Assembly: GCA_028876655.1 (NCBI GenBank)
Contig: JAGWRA010000275.1
Location: 1 to 37,286, forward strand
DNA length: 37,286 nt
Direction: 5' to 3'
From: Acidobacteriota bacterium
GTDB taxonomy: Bacteria > Acidobacteriota > Vicinamibacteria > Vicinamibacterales > CAVVIG01
Part shown: positions 25,047 through 33,338 of the stretch, piece after piece
Position numbering within the stretch: position 1 is the stretch's first letter
Layout of the letters: each line of letters begins with the position of its first letter
Made by a program: the position numbers and the translations under genes
Notes under the pieces: model-generated
Databases searched by the model: none
Told to the model about the DNA's origin: nothing
What the model saw: the letters and a program-made list of their open reading frames with translations, nothing else

Positions 25047-26411
25047 TCAGCTCCGGATGACGGCCAGGACCTCGTCCCGCCGCTGTTCCATCAGGGCCTG
25101 GGTGGCCGCCTCGAGGTTCAGGCGGAGGAGCGGTTCGGTGTTGGAGGGCCGGACGTTGAAGTGCCAGTCCGGGAACTCCACCGAGATGCCGTCCATATGG
25201 TACTGGTGGCCGGTCGCGTAGCGCGCCGCGAGTGCCTCCAGCCTGGCCGGGACGGCGTCCATGCTGGCGACCCGGGTGTTGATCTCGCCCGAGATGAAGT
25301 ACCGGGCCCGGAGCGGCTCGAGCAGCTGGTGCAGGCTCTGACCCTTGCGGGACATCAGCTCGAGGATCAGGAGCGCCGGGATGAAGCCGTTGTCGGCGTA
25401 GTAGTTGTCCCGGAAGTAGTAGTGGCCGGTGACCTCGCCGCCGAAGATGGCGTTCTCTTCGCGCATGCGGCGCTTGATGAAGGCGTGTCCCACCCGGTTC
25501 ATCAGCGCCCGCCCGCCGTAACGGGCGACGGTGTCCTTCACGGCATGACTGGCGCGCAGGTCGTAGATGACCGTCTCGCCGGGGTGTTTCAGCAGGAACG
25601 CCTCGGCCAGGAGCGCGGTGACGAAGTCGCCCGGTACGAAGGCGCCGCTGCCGTCGATGAAGAAGCAGCGATCGGCGTCGCCGTCCCAGGCAATGCCGAT
25701 GTCGGCCTTCTCGGCGACGACGCGTTCGGTGATGTCGCGCCGGTTGGCCTCGATGAGCGGGTTCGCCTCGTGGGTGGGGAAGCGGCCGTCGATCGTGAAG
25801 CAGAGGCGGGTGGTGCGGCACGGCAGCCGGTCGAACAGCTGCGGCGCCACGAGTCCCGCCATGCCGCACCCGGCGTCGAGCACGACGTTGAAGGGCCGGA
25901 TCGCCTGCGGATCGATGAACGACATCACGTGAGCCACGTAGTCGTCCAGGATGGACCCGTCGGAGAGCCCGCCGGCCGCCGGGGGCGCCAGCGGGATGCG
26001 GTCCTGCGCGATCATGTCGCGCAGGGCGCCGATGCCCTGATCGCCGCTCAGGGGCAGGGCGCCTGTGGCCACGAGCTTCAGGCCGTTGTACTCCTTGGGA
26101 TTGTGCGAAGCGGTGACCTCCGCTCCCCCGTCGAAGCCACCGCGGACGACGGCGACGTACAACATGTCGGTCGCCGCCATGCCGAGATCGACCACCTCGG
26201 CCCCCTGTGTCCGGGCCCCCTCGATGAAGGCGGCGGCCAGCGACGGCGACGAGAGCCGCATGTCGCGCCCCACGACGATCCGCTTCGCCCCGAGGTAGGC
26301 GACGAACGCGCGGCCGATCGCGCGGGCGGCGGGCTCGTCGAGTTCGTCGGGGTACGTCCCGCGGACGTCGTACGCCTTGAAGATGCCGGGGTGGATGCGC
26401 GTAACGCTCAT
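25047..26411 (-). CDS. Phosphomannomutase/phosphoglucomutase
   Basis: This alpha-D-phosphohexomutase interconverts sugar 6- and 1-phosphates. The four-domain, 454-residue protein has the phosphoserine loop TASHNPKEYNGLK, the Mg2+ loop DGDADRCFF, the sugar-binding loop FGGEVTGHYYF, and the phosphate-binding loop RPSNTEPLLR near the end. IFKAYDVRGTYPDEL is typical of bacterial PMM/PGM (AlgC/ManB group), so mannose or glucose substrates are equally possible. It starts at ATG 26411 with GAGGAACTC upstream. Only 35 nt separate it from the upstream sugar-1-phosphate nucleotidyltransferase, which uses its product, so the two form an operon for nucleotide-sugar supply. Confidence 0.94.
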   Translation of the reverse strand: MSVTRIHPGIFKAYDVRGTYPDELDEPAARAIGRAFVAYLGAKRIVVGRDMRLSSPSLAAAFIEGARTQGAEVVDLGMAATDMLYVAVVRGGFDGGAEVTASHNPKEYNGLKLVATGALPLSGDQGIGALRDMIAQDRIPLAPPAAGGLSDGSILDDYVAHVMSFIDPQAIRPFNVVLDAGCGMAGLVAPQLFDRLPCRTTRLCFTIDGRFPTHEANPLIEANRRDITERVVAEKADIGIAWDGDADRCFFIDGSGAFVPGDFVTALLAEAFLLKHPGETVIYDLRASHAVKDTVARYGGRALMNRVGHAFIKRRMREENAIFGGEVTGHYYFRDNYYADNGFIPALLILELMSRKGQSLHQLLEPLRARYFISGEINTRVASMDAVPARLEALAARYATGHQYHMDGISVEFPDWHFNVRPSNTEPLLRLNLEAATQALMEQRRDEVLAVIRS

Positions 26412-26446
26412 GAGTTCCTCATGCGCCGGAGCGGGCGCGCCGGCCC

Positions 26447-27502
26447 TCAGAGCCGGCTGAAGTCGGTGACGACGGAGCGATCGCCGAGGACGACGCCGCC
26501 CTGCAGGGTCACGCTGTGGCCGACGTGGCAGCGGCGGCCGAGGATCGCCTGTCGCACCGTGGCCTCGCGTCCGATCCGGCTGCTCGGCCAGAGCACCGAG
26601 GCCTCGACGCTGGCGCCTTCCTCGATCTGGCAGTCCTGGCCGACGACCGAGTAGGGGCCGATCCGGGCCCCCGCCTTCACGACGACCCCCTCGTCGACGA
26701 AGGCCGGTCCGGCGACCGCCGCACCCTCTTCGATGCGGGCGCCCGGCGCGATCCAGGTCGCCGGCGCCTCACCCGCGAACGGGGCGGCCTGGAACCGCCG
26801 GTCGAGGATGTCGCGGTGGACCTGGAGGTACTTCTCGGGCGTCCCGATGTCGATCCAGTAGCCGTGGTGGACGTAGGCGACGAAGGTCTCGCCCCGTTCG
26901 ATGAGCGACGGGAAGAAGCTGCGTTCGATGGACCAGGCCGTGTCCTTCGGGATCCGGTCGAAGGTCTCGGGCTCGAGGATGTACAGGCCGGCGTTGATCG
27001 TGTTGCAGGTGATCTCGTCCGGCCTGGGCTTCTCGAGGAACCGGCGGATGTTGCCCACCTCGTCGGTCTCGACGAGGCCGTAGGCCGTCGGGTTCTCGAC
27101 CGGCGTGAGGACGATGGTGGCCCTGGCGCGCCGCTCCCGATGGAGCCGGATGACGGCCGGCAGGTCGACCTGCGTCAGCACGTCGCCGTTGATCACGACG
27201 ACCGACTCGGTGAGCGCGTCGCCGGCGTAGCGGACGGCACCGGCCGTGCCCAGGGGGGCCGGCTCGACGACGTAGCGGATGCGGACGCCCAGCTCGCTGC
27301 CATCGCCGAGCAGTTCCTCGATGCGGCGGGGCTGGTAGTTCAGGCTCAGCATCACCTCGTCGATCTCGGGGACCTGCTTGAGGAGATCGATCTGGTAGTG
27401 GAGGAACGGCCGGCCGAAGATCGGAACGATCGGCTTGGGGGTGTGGAGGGTCAACGGGCGCAGCCGCGTCCCCTTGCCTCCTGCGAGGAGAATGGCCTTC
27501 AT
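26447..27502 (-). CDS. Sugar-1-phosphate nucleotidyltransferase (mannose-1-phosphate guanylyltransferase-like)
   Basis: This 351-residue enzyme has a Rossmann-like nucleotidyltransferase domain with LLAGGKGTRLRPLT, VPIFGRPFLHYQID, EPAPLGTAGAVR and VINGDVL (metal-binding Asp). A C-terminal left-handed beta helix follows, seen as hexapeptide repeats such as IEEGAAVAGPAFV, VKAGARIGPYSVV and LGDRSVVTDF. This architecture is that of GDP-mannose or related pyrophosphorylases that couple NTP to sugar 1-phosphate. With the adjacent mutase, GDP-mannose is the likeliest product, but UDP- or dTDP-sugars are possible. It starts at ATG 27502 behind GTCGAGG. It is the first gene of the minus-strand pair and divergent from pgsA. 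Confidence 0.9.
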   Translation of the reverse strand: MKAILLAGGKGTRLRPLTLHTPKPIVPIFGRPFLHYQIDLLKQVPEIDEVMLSLNYQPRRIEELLGDGSELGVRIRYVVEPAPLGTAGAVRYAGDALTESVVVINGDVLTQVDLPAVIRLHRERRARATIVLTPVENPTAYGLVETDEVGNIRRFLEKPRPDEITCNTINAGLYILEPETFDRIPKDTAWSIERSFFPSLIERGETFVAYVHHGYWIDIGTPEKYLQVHRDILDRRFQAAPFAGEAPATWIAPGARIEEGAAVAGPAFVDEGVVVKAGARIGPYSVVGQDCQIEEGASVEASVLWPSSRIGREATVRQAILGRRCHVGHSVTLQGGVVLGDRSVVTDFSRL

Positions 27503-27566
27503 AGCAACCTCGACATGTTACCTCAAAACCGCCGTGTTCCGGGGCCGGCCGCCCCTCAGGAAGTCG

Positions 27567-27595
27567 TTGTCGGGGTGGGGGGCGGAGGGTACAAT
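27567..27595 (+). promoter_or_regulatory. Promoter of pgsA giving a leaderless start
   Basis: TTGTCG (27567-27572) and TACAAT (27590-27595) are spaced by exactly 17 nt and match four and five of six consensus bases. The ATG of pgsA begins 8 nt after the -10, exactly where transcription should start. No ribosome-binding sequence is present. The alternative ATG at 27594 overlaps the -10 box. Confidence 0.6.
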
Positions 27596-27602
27596 GGCCG
27601 CG

Positions 27603-28214
27603 ATGAATCTGCCGAACGCCCTCACGGTGACGCGGATTTTCCTCGTCCCGCTGCTCGTGGTGGTCCTGCTCACGAAGTTCGAGGGGCGGCTGATTCTCGG
27701 CGCGCCGAAGGAGTTCGTCGGCGCCGGCATCTTCGCGGTGGCGTCGTTCACCGACTGGCTGGACGGGTTCCTGGCCCGGCGGCGGCAGCAGGTGACGGTG
27801 CTCGGGCAGGTCATCGATCCGCTGGCGGACAAGCTCCTCACGTCCGCGGCGTTCATCTCGCTCGTGCAGCTGGATCTCGCCCCGGCCTGGATGGTGGCCA
27901 TCATCATCGGCCGCGAGCTGGCGGTCACCGGGCTGCGCAGCATCGCCCTCGCGCGCGGGGTGGTCATCCCCGCGTCTCCGCTCGGCAAGGTCAAGATGGT
28001 GTCGCAGGTCGTGGCGATCCTGGCGCTGATCCTGGGGAGCGGCCAGTTCGGGCAGCTCCAGGTGATCGGCCAGTTGGCGCTGTGGGTGGTGGTGGTGACG
28101 GCGGTGGTCTCGGCGGCCGATTACTACCGCCGCTTCAGCGCGGGGCTGGCGCCGCGGGCCGCCACCCGGACGGCGGCGCCGGGCGCCGACGAGCGCCGCA
28201 CCCGCGTCAGCTGA
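27603..28214 (+). CDS. pgsA: CDP-diacylglycerol--glycerol-3-phosphate 3-phosphatidyltransferase
   Basis: PgsA makes phosphatidylglycerol phosphate at the inner membrane from CDP-diacylglycerol and glycerol 3-phosphate. The 203-residue polytopic protein carries the CDP-alcohol phosphotransferase signature DG(x)2AR(x)8G(x)3D(x)3D as DWLDGFLARRRQQVTVLGQV-IDPLADK. It starts NLPNALTVTRIFLVPLLVV, typical for PgsA, and contains GRELAVTGLRSIALARG. A phosphatidylcholine or cardiolipin-type homologue is less likely given these motifs. ATG 27603 is chosen from the promoter position. The C-terminal tail after the last membrane helix is Ala/Arg-rich. It converges on bamD with a 22-nt gap. Confidence 0.93.
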   Translation: MNLPNALTVTRIFLVPLLVVVLLTKFEGRLILGAPKEFVGAGIFAVASFTDWLDGFLARRRQQVTVLGQVIDPLADKLLTSAAFISLVQLDLAPAWMVAIIIGRELAVTGLRSIALARGVVIPASPLGKVKMVSQVVAILALILGSGQFGQLQVIGQLALWVVVVTAVVSAADYYRRFSAGLAPRAATRTAAPGADERRTRVS

Positions 28215-28236
28215 TCCGCCGATCCCGGGCGGCCGC

Positions 28237-29067
28237 TCAGTGGCCCCCGGTCGGTCCGGCCGTGGCGGTCTTCTGCTTCGTCTCCTGGGCCTTCTGCGAC
28301 CCCTTCAACTCGGCAATCCGCTTCTGCGCGTCCTGCAGGTACTGGCTCCGCTCGAACTGCTTGACCAGCTGGACGTAGTAGGGCAGCGCCTCGGCCGGCC
28401 GCTTCAGCTTCACCAGCGATTCCCCGAGATAGAACAGCACGGCGTCGCGGCCCGAGTACTGGGGGTCGCTCTTGAGGATCGACTGGAACCGATCGATCGC
28501 GCCCGGATACCAGTTGATGTGGAAGTAGAACAGGCCGACCTCGTAGTCGTGCTCGTCCAGCCGGTCCTTGGCCTCGCGCAGCCGCTTCTCGGCGTCGGCG
28601 ACCAGCGTACTGTTGGGGTACCGCTGGAGGAAGGTCTCGAATTCCTGGATGGCGTCCCGTGTCTGCGTCTGGTCGCGCTCGGGGCCGCGCATCTGGTTGA
28701 AGTGCGTCATCGCCAGCTGGTACTGGGCGTAGGGCGCCTGGTCGCTCGTCGGGTAGTAGGTGAGGTACTCGCGGTACTGGTTCAGCGCGAGCACCAGCGA
28801 CTCGGGGGTCTTCTGTCCGAGGTACGCATCCCCCAGCCCGAGGCGCGCCTGCGGGACGTACTGGCTCTGCGGGTAGTTGTCGACGATCTTCTGGAACAGC
28901 TCGTGGGCGTCGGTCCAGTGATGCGCCTTGAGCGACGCTTCCCCCTGCTCGTACAGATACCGGTCGGGCTGTGTGGACCCCTGGGGCACCTTGAGCTTGT
29001 TCGCGGCACAGCCGGCGGCGGCTCCTGCCAGCATCGCGATCGTGACGTAACGGATCAGACTCTTCAC
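28237..29067 (-). CDS. bamD: Outer membrane assembly lipoprotein BamD/YfiO family
   Basis: BamD is a periplasmic lipoprotein of the beta-barrel assembly complex. The 276-residue protein starts at GTG 29067 with AGGAAG upstream. A lipoprotein signal (SLIRYVTIAMLAGAAAGC) has Cys as the acylation site. Five TPR-like helical hairpins follow, seen in YLYEQGEASLKAHHWTDAHE, YPQSQYVPQARLGLGDAYL, YQLAMTHFNQMRGPERDQT, FETFLQRYPNSTLVADAE and YEVGLFYFHINWYPGAIDRF. These segments are classic for BamD. A Lys/Gln-rich tail (AELKGSQKAQETKQ) is specific here. The ORF-track 622-aa line is an extension in frame through the epimerase gene region. It is the last gene of the aroC-to-bamD run and may be co-transcribed with the epimerase. 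Confidence 0.93.
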   Translation of the reverse strand: MKSLIRYVTIAMLAGAAAGCAANKLKVPQGSTQPDRYLYEQGEASLKAHHWTDAHELFQKIVDNYPQSQYVPQARLGLGDAYLGQKTPESLVLALNQYREYLTYYPTSDQAPYAQYQLAMTHFNQMRGPERDQTQTRDAIQEFETFLQRYPNSTLVADAEKRLREAKDRLDEHDYEVGLFYFHINWYPGAIDRFQSILKSDPQYSGRDAVLFYLGESLVKLKRPAEALPYYVQLVKQFERSQYLQDAQKRIAELKGSQKAQETKQKTATAGPTGGH

Positions 29068-29093
29068 AATCGGGTACTTCCTGCCGTCCGGCG

Positions 29094-30041
29094 TCAGGCG
29101 CCAGCGGCCGTGTCGAGGAGCCACCGGTATTCCGCCGCGAGACCCTGCTCGAGCGAGACCGAGGGGATGAAGCCGAGCTCGGCGCGGGCGAGTGACGTGT
29201 CGGCGTAGGTGTCGCGCATGTCGCCCTTCTGCGTCGATTCCCGGGTGATCGTCACCGGCCGGCCGGTCACCTGGCCGATCAGGGCGAGCACACCATTCAG
29301 CGAGATGCGCGCACCGCCTCCGATATTGTACACGTGGCCCGGGACGCCGCGGAGGCCGGCCGCCAGCGTGGCCGCGACGGCGTCGGCCACGAAGGTGAAG
29401 TCGCGCGTCTGCTCCCCGTCGCCGTAGAGCGCAATCGGCTGCCCGGCCACCACGGCCCGCAGGAAGCGGTTGAACGCCATATCCGGCCGCTGGCGCGGTC
29501 CGTAGACGGTGAAATAGCGCAGGGAGACGGCCGGCACGCCATGGTTGGCATAGTAGAGGTAGCACAGCAGCTCGGCGGCGAGCTTGGTCACGCCGTAGGG
29601 CGAGACCGGCTGCAGGTGCATCGTCTCGCGCATCGGCAGCGGGGCGTTGTCGCCGTAGACCGATGAGCTGGAGGCGTAGACCAGCCGTTCGAGCGGCTGG
29701 CCGACGCAGGCCTCGAGCAGCACCTGCGTCGCTTCGACGTTGTTCACCGTGTAGACCTGGAAGTCGCGGCCCCAGCTCTTGCGGACGCCGGCCTGCGCGG
29801 CCAGGTGGAACACGTGGGTCGTGCCGGTGAGGATCTCGGCGAGCGGCGCCGCCTGGATCGTCGACTCGATGAACCGGAAGCGCGGGTGCCGCCTGAGACC
29901 GGCGAGGTTCGCCTCCTTGAGCGGGCGCGGATAGTAGTCGGTGAAGCAGTCGATGCCCGTGACCTGGGCGCCCTCGGCGAGCAGCCGCTCGGCCAGATGC
30001 GAGCCGATGAAGCCGGCCACTCCCGTGATCAGCGCGTTCAT
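29094..30041 (-). CDS. NAD-dependent nucleotide-sugar epimerase/dehydratase
   Basis: This short-chain-type extended SDR enzyme of 315 residues starts at ATG 30041 (MNALITGVAGFIGSH) with AGGAG about 8 nt upstream. It has the Rossmann GVAGFIGSHLAERL, then FHLAAQAGVRKSW, YASSSSVYGDN holding the catalytic Ser, the YGVTKLAAE Tyr-xxx-Lys pair and RYFTVYGPRQRPDMAF. The latter two segments are characteristic of UDP-glucuronate or UDP-glucose 4-epimerases. A dTDP-glucose dehydratase is less likely. The ATG overlaps the stop of the ybgC-like gene as ATGA. It probably feeds polysaccharide synthesis with the mutase and nucleotidyltransferase at 25-27.5 kb. Confidence 0.9.
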   Translation of the reverse strand: MNALITGVAGFIGSHLAERLLAEGAQVTGIDCFTDYYPRPLKEANLAGLRRHPRFRFIESTIQAAPLAEILTGTTHVFHLAAQAGVRKSWGRDFQVYTVNNVEATQVLLEACVGQPLERLVYASSSSVYGDNAPLPMRETMHLQPVSPYGVTKLAAELLCYLYYANHGVPAVSLRYFTVYGPRQRPDMAFNRFLRAVVAGQPIALYGDGEQTRDFTFVADAVAATLAAGLRGVPGHVYNIGGGARISLNGVLALIGQVTGRPVTITRESTQKGDMRDTYADTSLARAELGFIPSVSLEQGLAAEYRWLLDTAAGA

Positions 30042-30466
30042 GTGAACAGACTCCTGGCCCGCGCGGGCAGCCGGCACGGACGCCCGTCGGCGTCCAGCGC
30101 GGCATGTTCCGTCCGGCCTTCCGCCAGCAGGGCGCCGTCCGCCTGCCGGACGACCTGATAGTCGAAGGCCAGCCGGACCGGCGAGAGCAGCCGGCCCGTC
30201 GTCCGGATCTCCACGTCGTCGTCGTAGCGGGCCCCGAGGCGATACTCGCAGCGGGCGTCGATGACCGGCAGGGAGATCCCCTCGGCCTCCATCTCGCGAT
30301 AGCTCCAGCCCGAGGCCCGGAGCAGATCCGTCCGTCCCACCTCGAACCAGACGAAGTAGTTGGCGTAGTACACCACGCCCATCTGGTCGGTTTCGGCGTA
30401 CCGCACGCGGAGCCGCGAGGTGTGCTGGGCTCCGGACGTCACGCGCTGGGGATCCGTCGGGGTCAC
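30038..30466 (-). CDS. ybgC: YbgC-like acyl-CoA thioesterase (4-hydroxybenzoyl-CoA thioesterase fold)
   Basis: This 142-residue hot-dog-fold protein hydrolyses short acyl-CoA thioesters. The signature VRYAETDQMGVVYYANYFVWFEVGR includes the catalytic Asp. LLRASGWSYREMEAEGISLPV and ALLAEGRTEHAALDADGRP follow in family order. YbgC often neighbours the tol-pal genes, but here it lies between rpe and a nucleotide-sugar epimerase. It starts at GTG 30466, overlapping the rpe stop as GTGA, and its stop overlaps the epimerase ATG as ATGA, so all three are translationally coupled. The N-terminal residues before RLRVRY are variable. Confidence 0.93.
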   Translation of the reverse strand: MTPTDPQRVTSGAQHTSRLRVRYAETDQMGVVYYANYFVWFEVGRTDLLRASGWSYREMEAEGISLPVIDARCEYRLGARYDDDVEIRTTGRLLSPVRLAFDYQVVRQADGALLAEGRTEHAALDADGRPCRLPARARSLFT

Positions 30467-31146
30467 CCGCGTCCGGGCGCGGCCAGGCCGGCCTGCGCCG
30501 CCGTCCGCAGGTCGCGCGTCGCGCGCTCCACGTCGGGGCTGTGGAAGATGGCCGAGCCGGCGACGAGGATCTCGGCCCCCGCGGCGACGACCCGGGCGAC
30601 GTTGCCGTGATCGATGCCGCCGTCGATCTCGATCGCCGCCCGGCTGCCGGTCCGATCGAGCAGCTGGCGCACGCGGCGCAGCTTGGCCTCGCTCTGCTCG
30701 ATGAACCGCTGGCCGCCGAAGCCCGGGTCGACCGACATGACCAGGACGAAGTCGAGGTCCGGCGCGATCTCCTCGAGCGCCGACACCGGCGTCGACGGGT
30801 TCAGCACCGCCCCCGCCTGCGCGCCCTGCTCCTTGATGTGCGCGATGGTCCGGTGCAGGTGAGGGACGACCTCCACGTGCACGGACACCATGGCCGCGCC
30901 GGCGGCGACGAACGCCGGGATGTAGCGGTCCGGCTCGGTGATCATCAGGTGCACGTCGAGCGGAATGGTGGCGGCCCGCTTCGCCGCGGCGACGAAGGGC
31001 GGGCCCATGGTGATATTGGGGACGAAGTGGCCGTCCATGACGTCGACATGGATGAGGTCCGCCCCGCCGCGCTCGGCGGCGGCGATGGCCACGCCCAGGG
31101 CCGTGAAGTCGGCCGACAGGATCGAAGGAGCAATCCGCAGGGACAT
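30463..31146 (-). CDS. rpe: Ribulose-phosphate 3-epimerase
   Basis: Rpe interconverts D-ribulose 5-phosphate and D-xylulose 5-phosphate in the pentose phosphate pathway. The 227-residue TIM barrel shows IAPSILSADFTALG, the metal-binding HVDVMDGHFVPNITMGP, LDVHLMITEPDRYI, VLVMSVDPGFGGQRF and AIEIDGGID, then VAGSAIF. All metal-ligand His and Asp residues are in place. It starts at ATG 31146, only 2 nt after the PASTA gene stop, and is coupled downstream to ybgC. In Firmicutes rpe also sits in the def-fmt-rsmB neighbourhood, so this is conserved gene order. The 1064-aa ORF-track line is an antisense-independent extension through rsmB in a shadow frame. Confidence 0.96.
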   Translation of the reverse strand: MSLRIAPSILSADFTALGVAIAAAERGGADLIHVDVMDGHFVPNITMGPPFVAAAKRAATIPLDVHLMITEPDRYIPAFVAAGAAMVSVHVEVVPHLHRTIAHIKEQGAQAGAVLNPSTPVSALEEIAPDLDFVLVMSVDPGFGGQRFIEQSEAKLRRVRQLLDRTGSRAAIEIDGGIDHGNVARVVAAGAEILVAGSAIFHSPDVERATRDLRTAAQAGLAAPGRG

Positions 31147-31148
31147 CG

Positions 31149-31871
31149 CTATCGGCTCACCTCGAGCGAGATCGCCTCGCCTGGAGAGATCTGGAATCCG
31201 GCCTGCGGGTTCTGCCGCAGCACGACGCCGGCCGGCACCCCGGGATAGGGCTGGCGCGCGACGATGGTCACCCGGAAGCCGTGCGCCTGGAGGTAGCCGA
31301 CGGCTTGCGCGCCGTCGATGCCGATGAGGTCGGGCATCAGGTAGGTCACGTCCTGCTGTCCGCGATTGATCAGCAGATCGACGGTCGACGCATGCGCCTG
31401 CGGCGGCGGCACCTGCGCGATCACCATGCCCGCCGGGTAGGTCTGCGAGCGGACGATCGACGTCCGGGCGATGGTGATGCCATCCTGCGCCGCCCGCCCC
31501 TGCGCGCCGCGCTCGGTCTGGCCGACGAACGCCGGGATGATGTTGGCCCGCGCCCCTGCACTGATCCACACGCGCACGCTGCGGCCCAGTCGCGTCGTCG
31601 TTCCCTGTTCCGGGTCCTGTTCGACGATGAGCCCGGCGGCGATGCGGGGATCGGGCCGGCGGCTGGGATCGACCTGGAGGCTGAGGCCGCGCTGGGTCAG
31701 CAGGCGCTGGGCGTCCTCGACCGTCTGGCTGGCCAGGTTCGGCACCGTCACGTCGCGGCCCTGGAGCGCCATCCGCATGGCGATGGCCCCGAAGACGAAG
31801 TAGGTCGTGACGAGCGCCCCGGCCAGGAGCACGAGCCGGCCGGCCTTCCGGAGGCGGTTCGAGATCGGCAT
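31149..31871 (-). CDS. Membrane-anchored triple-PASTA protein without kinase domain
   Basis: This 240-residue protein has a basic N-terminus (ISNRLRKAGR), one membrane helix (LVLLAGALVTTYFVFGAIAM) and three extracytoplasmic PASTA domains starting near DVTVPNLASQTVEDA, NIIPAFVGQTERGA and TYLMPDLIGIDGAQA. PASTA domains bind peptidoglycan fragments or beta-lactams in PrkC-type kinases and PBPs. No catalytic domain is attached. It is in the position where Firmicutes carry the PASTA kinase prkC (between rsmB and rpe). It starts at ATG 31871, with a TACAAT box only 9 nt before, so the mRNA may be leaderless. It is likely a cell-wall sensor or scaffold (inference). Confidence 0.88.
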   Translation of the reverse strand: MPISNRLRKAGRLVLLAGALVTTYFVFGAIAMRMALQGRDVTVPNLASQTVEDAQRLLTQRGLSLQVDPSRRPDPRIAAGLIVEQDPEQGTTTRLGRSVRVWISAGARANIIPAFVGQTERGAQGRAAQDGITIARTSIVRSQTYPAGMVIAQVPPPQAHASTVDLLINRGQQDVTYLMPDLIGIDGAQAVGYLQAHGFRVTIVARQPYPGVPAGVVLRQNPQAGFQISPGEAISLEVSR

Positions 31872-31879
31872 TCGCGGAA

Positions 31880-31885
31880 ATTGTA
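31880..31885 (-). promoter_or_regulatory. -10 box TACAAT in front of the PASTA gene
   Basis: TACAAT on the minus strand (five of six) ends 8 nt before the ATG, in the pattern seen for pgsA (TACAAT then CCGCG then ATG). No -35 is recognisable because the upstream DNA is a terminator hairpin. Confidence 0.45.
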
Positions 31886-31890
31886 CTACT

Positions 31891-31911
31891 AAAATACGGG
31901 GCTCCGCCCCG
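31891..31911 (-). terminator. Intrinsic terminator after rsmB
   Basis: On the minus strand CGGGGC pairs with GCCCCG around GGA and is followed by TATTTT, the only hairpin in the window with a real T-rich tail. It splits aroC-def-fmt-rsmB from the downstream PASTA-rpe run. Confidence 0.65.
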
Positions 31912-31961
31912 GGCCGTGACGCTGAGGGGCCTCTCTCCCGAAGGCCGGGTCCGACCGCACG

Positions 31962-33338
31962 TCAGACGATCCGACGGAACGTCGCGGCGAAGAACGCCTC
32001 GAGGCCGTGGCGGTGGGGCCAGGTGCGCAGATGGCCCCGTTCGTCGATGACGGTCTCGAGTCCCGGGACGGCCGGCGGCGCCGCCGGTGAAAAGTCCGGG
32101 CGGGCGGCGAGGAACGCACTGGCCACCGCTTCGTTCTCCTCGGGTTCGCTGGAGCAGGTGGCGTACGTCAGGCATCCGCCGGGCGCCACGCCGTCGGCCG
32201 CCGCCTGCAGCATCTGTCGCTGGCGCTCGGCGAAGGCGGCCAGATCCTGCTCCGTCCGCCGCCACCGGATGTCCGGGTCGCGGCGAATGGTGCCCAGTCC
32301 GCTGCACGGCGCGTCGACGAGGACTTGATCGAACACCGCGCCGAAGGGCAGGGGCTGCAGCAGGTCGAGCTGGACGATCGGGATGACCCCCAGGCCGGCG
32401 GCCTGGAGCTGGCGGCGGAGCAGCTGGACCCGCCGGGGCCGGCGGTCGGCGGCCACGAGCAGGCCGCGGCCGCCCATCCGGTCGGCCATGACGACCGTCT
32501 TGCCGCCGGGAGAGGCGCAGGCATCGAGCACGCGGGCCCCCGGCCGGGACTCGGCGAACAGGGCGACCAGCTGCGAGGCTTCGTTCTGGAGCACGAACAG
32601 GCCGCGGCCGGCCAGCGGGCTGCGCTGCGGAGTGCCGCTGCGGACCACCAGCGCATCGACGGCGTACGTCGCGCGATCGACCTCGATGCCCTCGTCTGCC
32701 AGCTGGCGGACGAGGTCGTCGGTCGTGGTGCGCAGCGTGTTGACGCGCAGCGTGACGGGCGCCGGCGCGTTGTCGAAGCGCACCCAGCGATCGGCCGCGG
32801 CGAAGCCGACGCGCGACAACCAGCGTTCGGCCAGCCAGCGGGGATGGGACTGCGTGACGCTCAGGTAGTCCACGGCCGCCTCCCAGGCCGGCGATCCCGG
32901 CTCGGGGCGATCGGGACCGTCCACGGGCATTGCCGGGAGGGGCAGACGGTCGCCGGCGCGCGAGACCGCGCGCAGCACCGCGTTCACGAAGCCCGATGCG
33001 CTGCGCTTGCCGGCGCCGCGCGTCAGGTCCACTGCATCGTCGACCACGGCGGCGGCCGGGACGCGGTCGAGGTGGAGCAGCTGGTAGACGCTGAGCCGCA
33101 GGATCTCGACCACCTCCGGATCGATCCGGTCGATGGCGCGCCGTGCGAAGGTGGCGATCAGATGATCGAGCGTGCCGCGCCAGCGCAGCGTGCCGGTGAC
33201 GATCTCGGCGGTGAGGGCCCGGTCGCGGTCGTCGGCCAGACGGTCGCGGCGGGCGGCCAGGGCCGCCGGCAGATCCGCCCGCCCGGTGGAGACCAGCCGC
33301 AGGGCCTCGAACGCCGCCCGCCGGGCCGGCGCCACCAT
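31962..33338 (-). CDS. rsmB: 16S rRNA (cytosine-967-C5)-methyltransferase
   Basis: RsmB methylates C967 of 16S rRNA (E. coli numbering) using S-adenosylmethionine. In 458 residues an N-terminal NusB-like RNA-binding helical domain (ALRLVSTGRADLPAALAARR, LSVYQLLHLDRVPAAAVVDDAV) precedes the methyltransferase. That domain has the SAM motif VLDACASPGGKTVVMADRM, catalytic PC motif VDAPCSGLGTIRRDPDIRW and TC motif YATCSSEPEENE. The start is ATG 33338 (MVAPARRAAFE), which overlaps the fmt stop by one base, so translation is coupled; the ORF-track start at 33476 lies in fmt. The C-terminal FFAATFRRIV is normal. A T-rich terminator follows 51 nt after the stop. Confidence 0.95.
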   Translation of the reverse strand: MVAPARRAAFEALRLVSTGRADLPAALAARRDRLADDRDRALTAEIVTGTLRWRGTLDHLIATFARRAIDRIDPEVVEILRLSVYQLLHLDRVPAAAVVDDAVDLTRGAGKRSASGFVNAVLRAVSRAGDRLPLPAMPVDGPDRPEPGSPAWEAAVDYLSVTQSHPRWLAERWLSRVGFAAADRWVRFDNAPAPVTLRVNTLRTTTDDLVRQLADEGIEVDRATYAVDALVVRSGTPQRSPLAGRGLFVLQNEASQLVALFAESRPGARVLDACASPGGKTVVMADRMGGRGLLVAADRRPRRVQLLRRQLQAAGLGVIPIVQLDLLQPLPFGAVFDQVLVDAPCSGLGTIRRDPDIRWRRTEQDLAAFAERQRQMLQAAADGVAPGGCLTYATCSSEPEENEAVASAFLAARPDFSPAAPPAVPGLETVIDERGHLRTWPHRHGLEAFFAATFRRIV

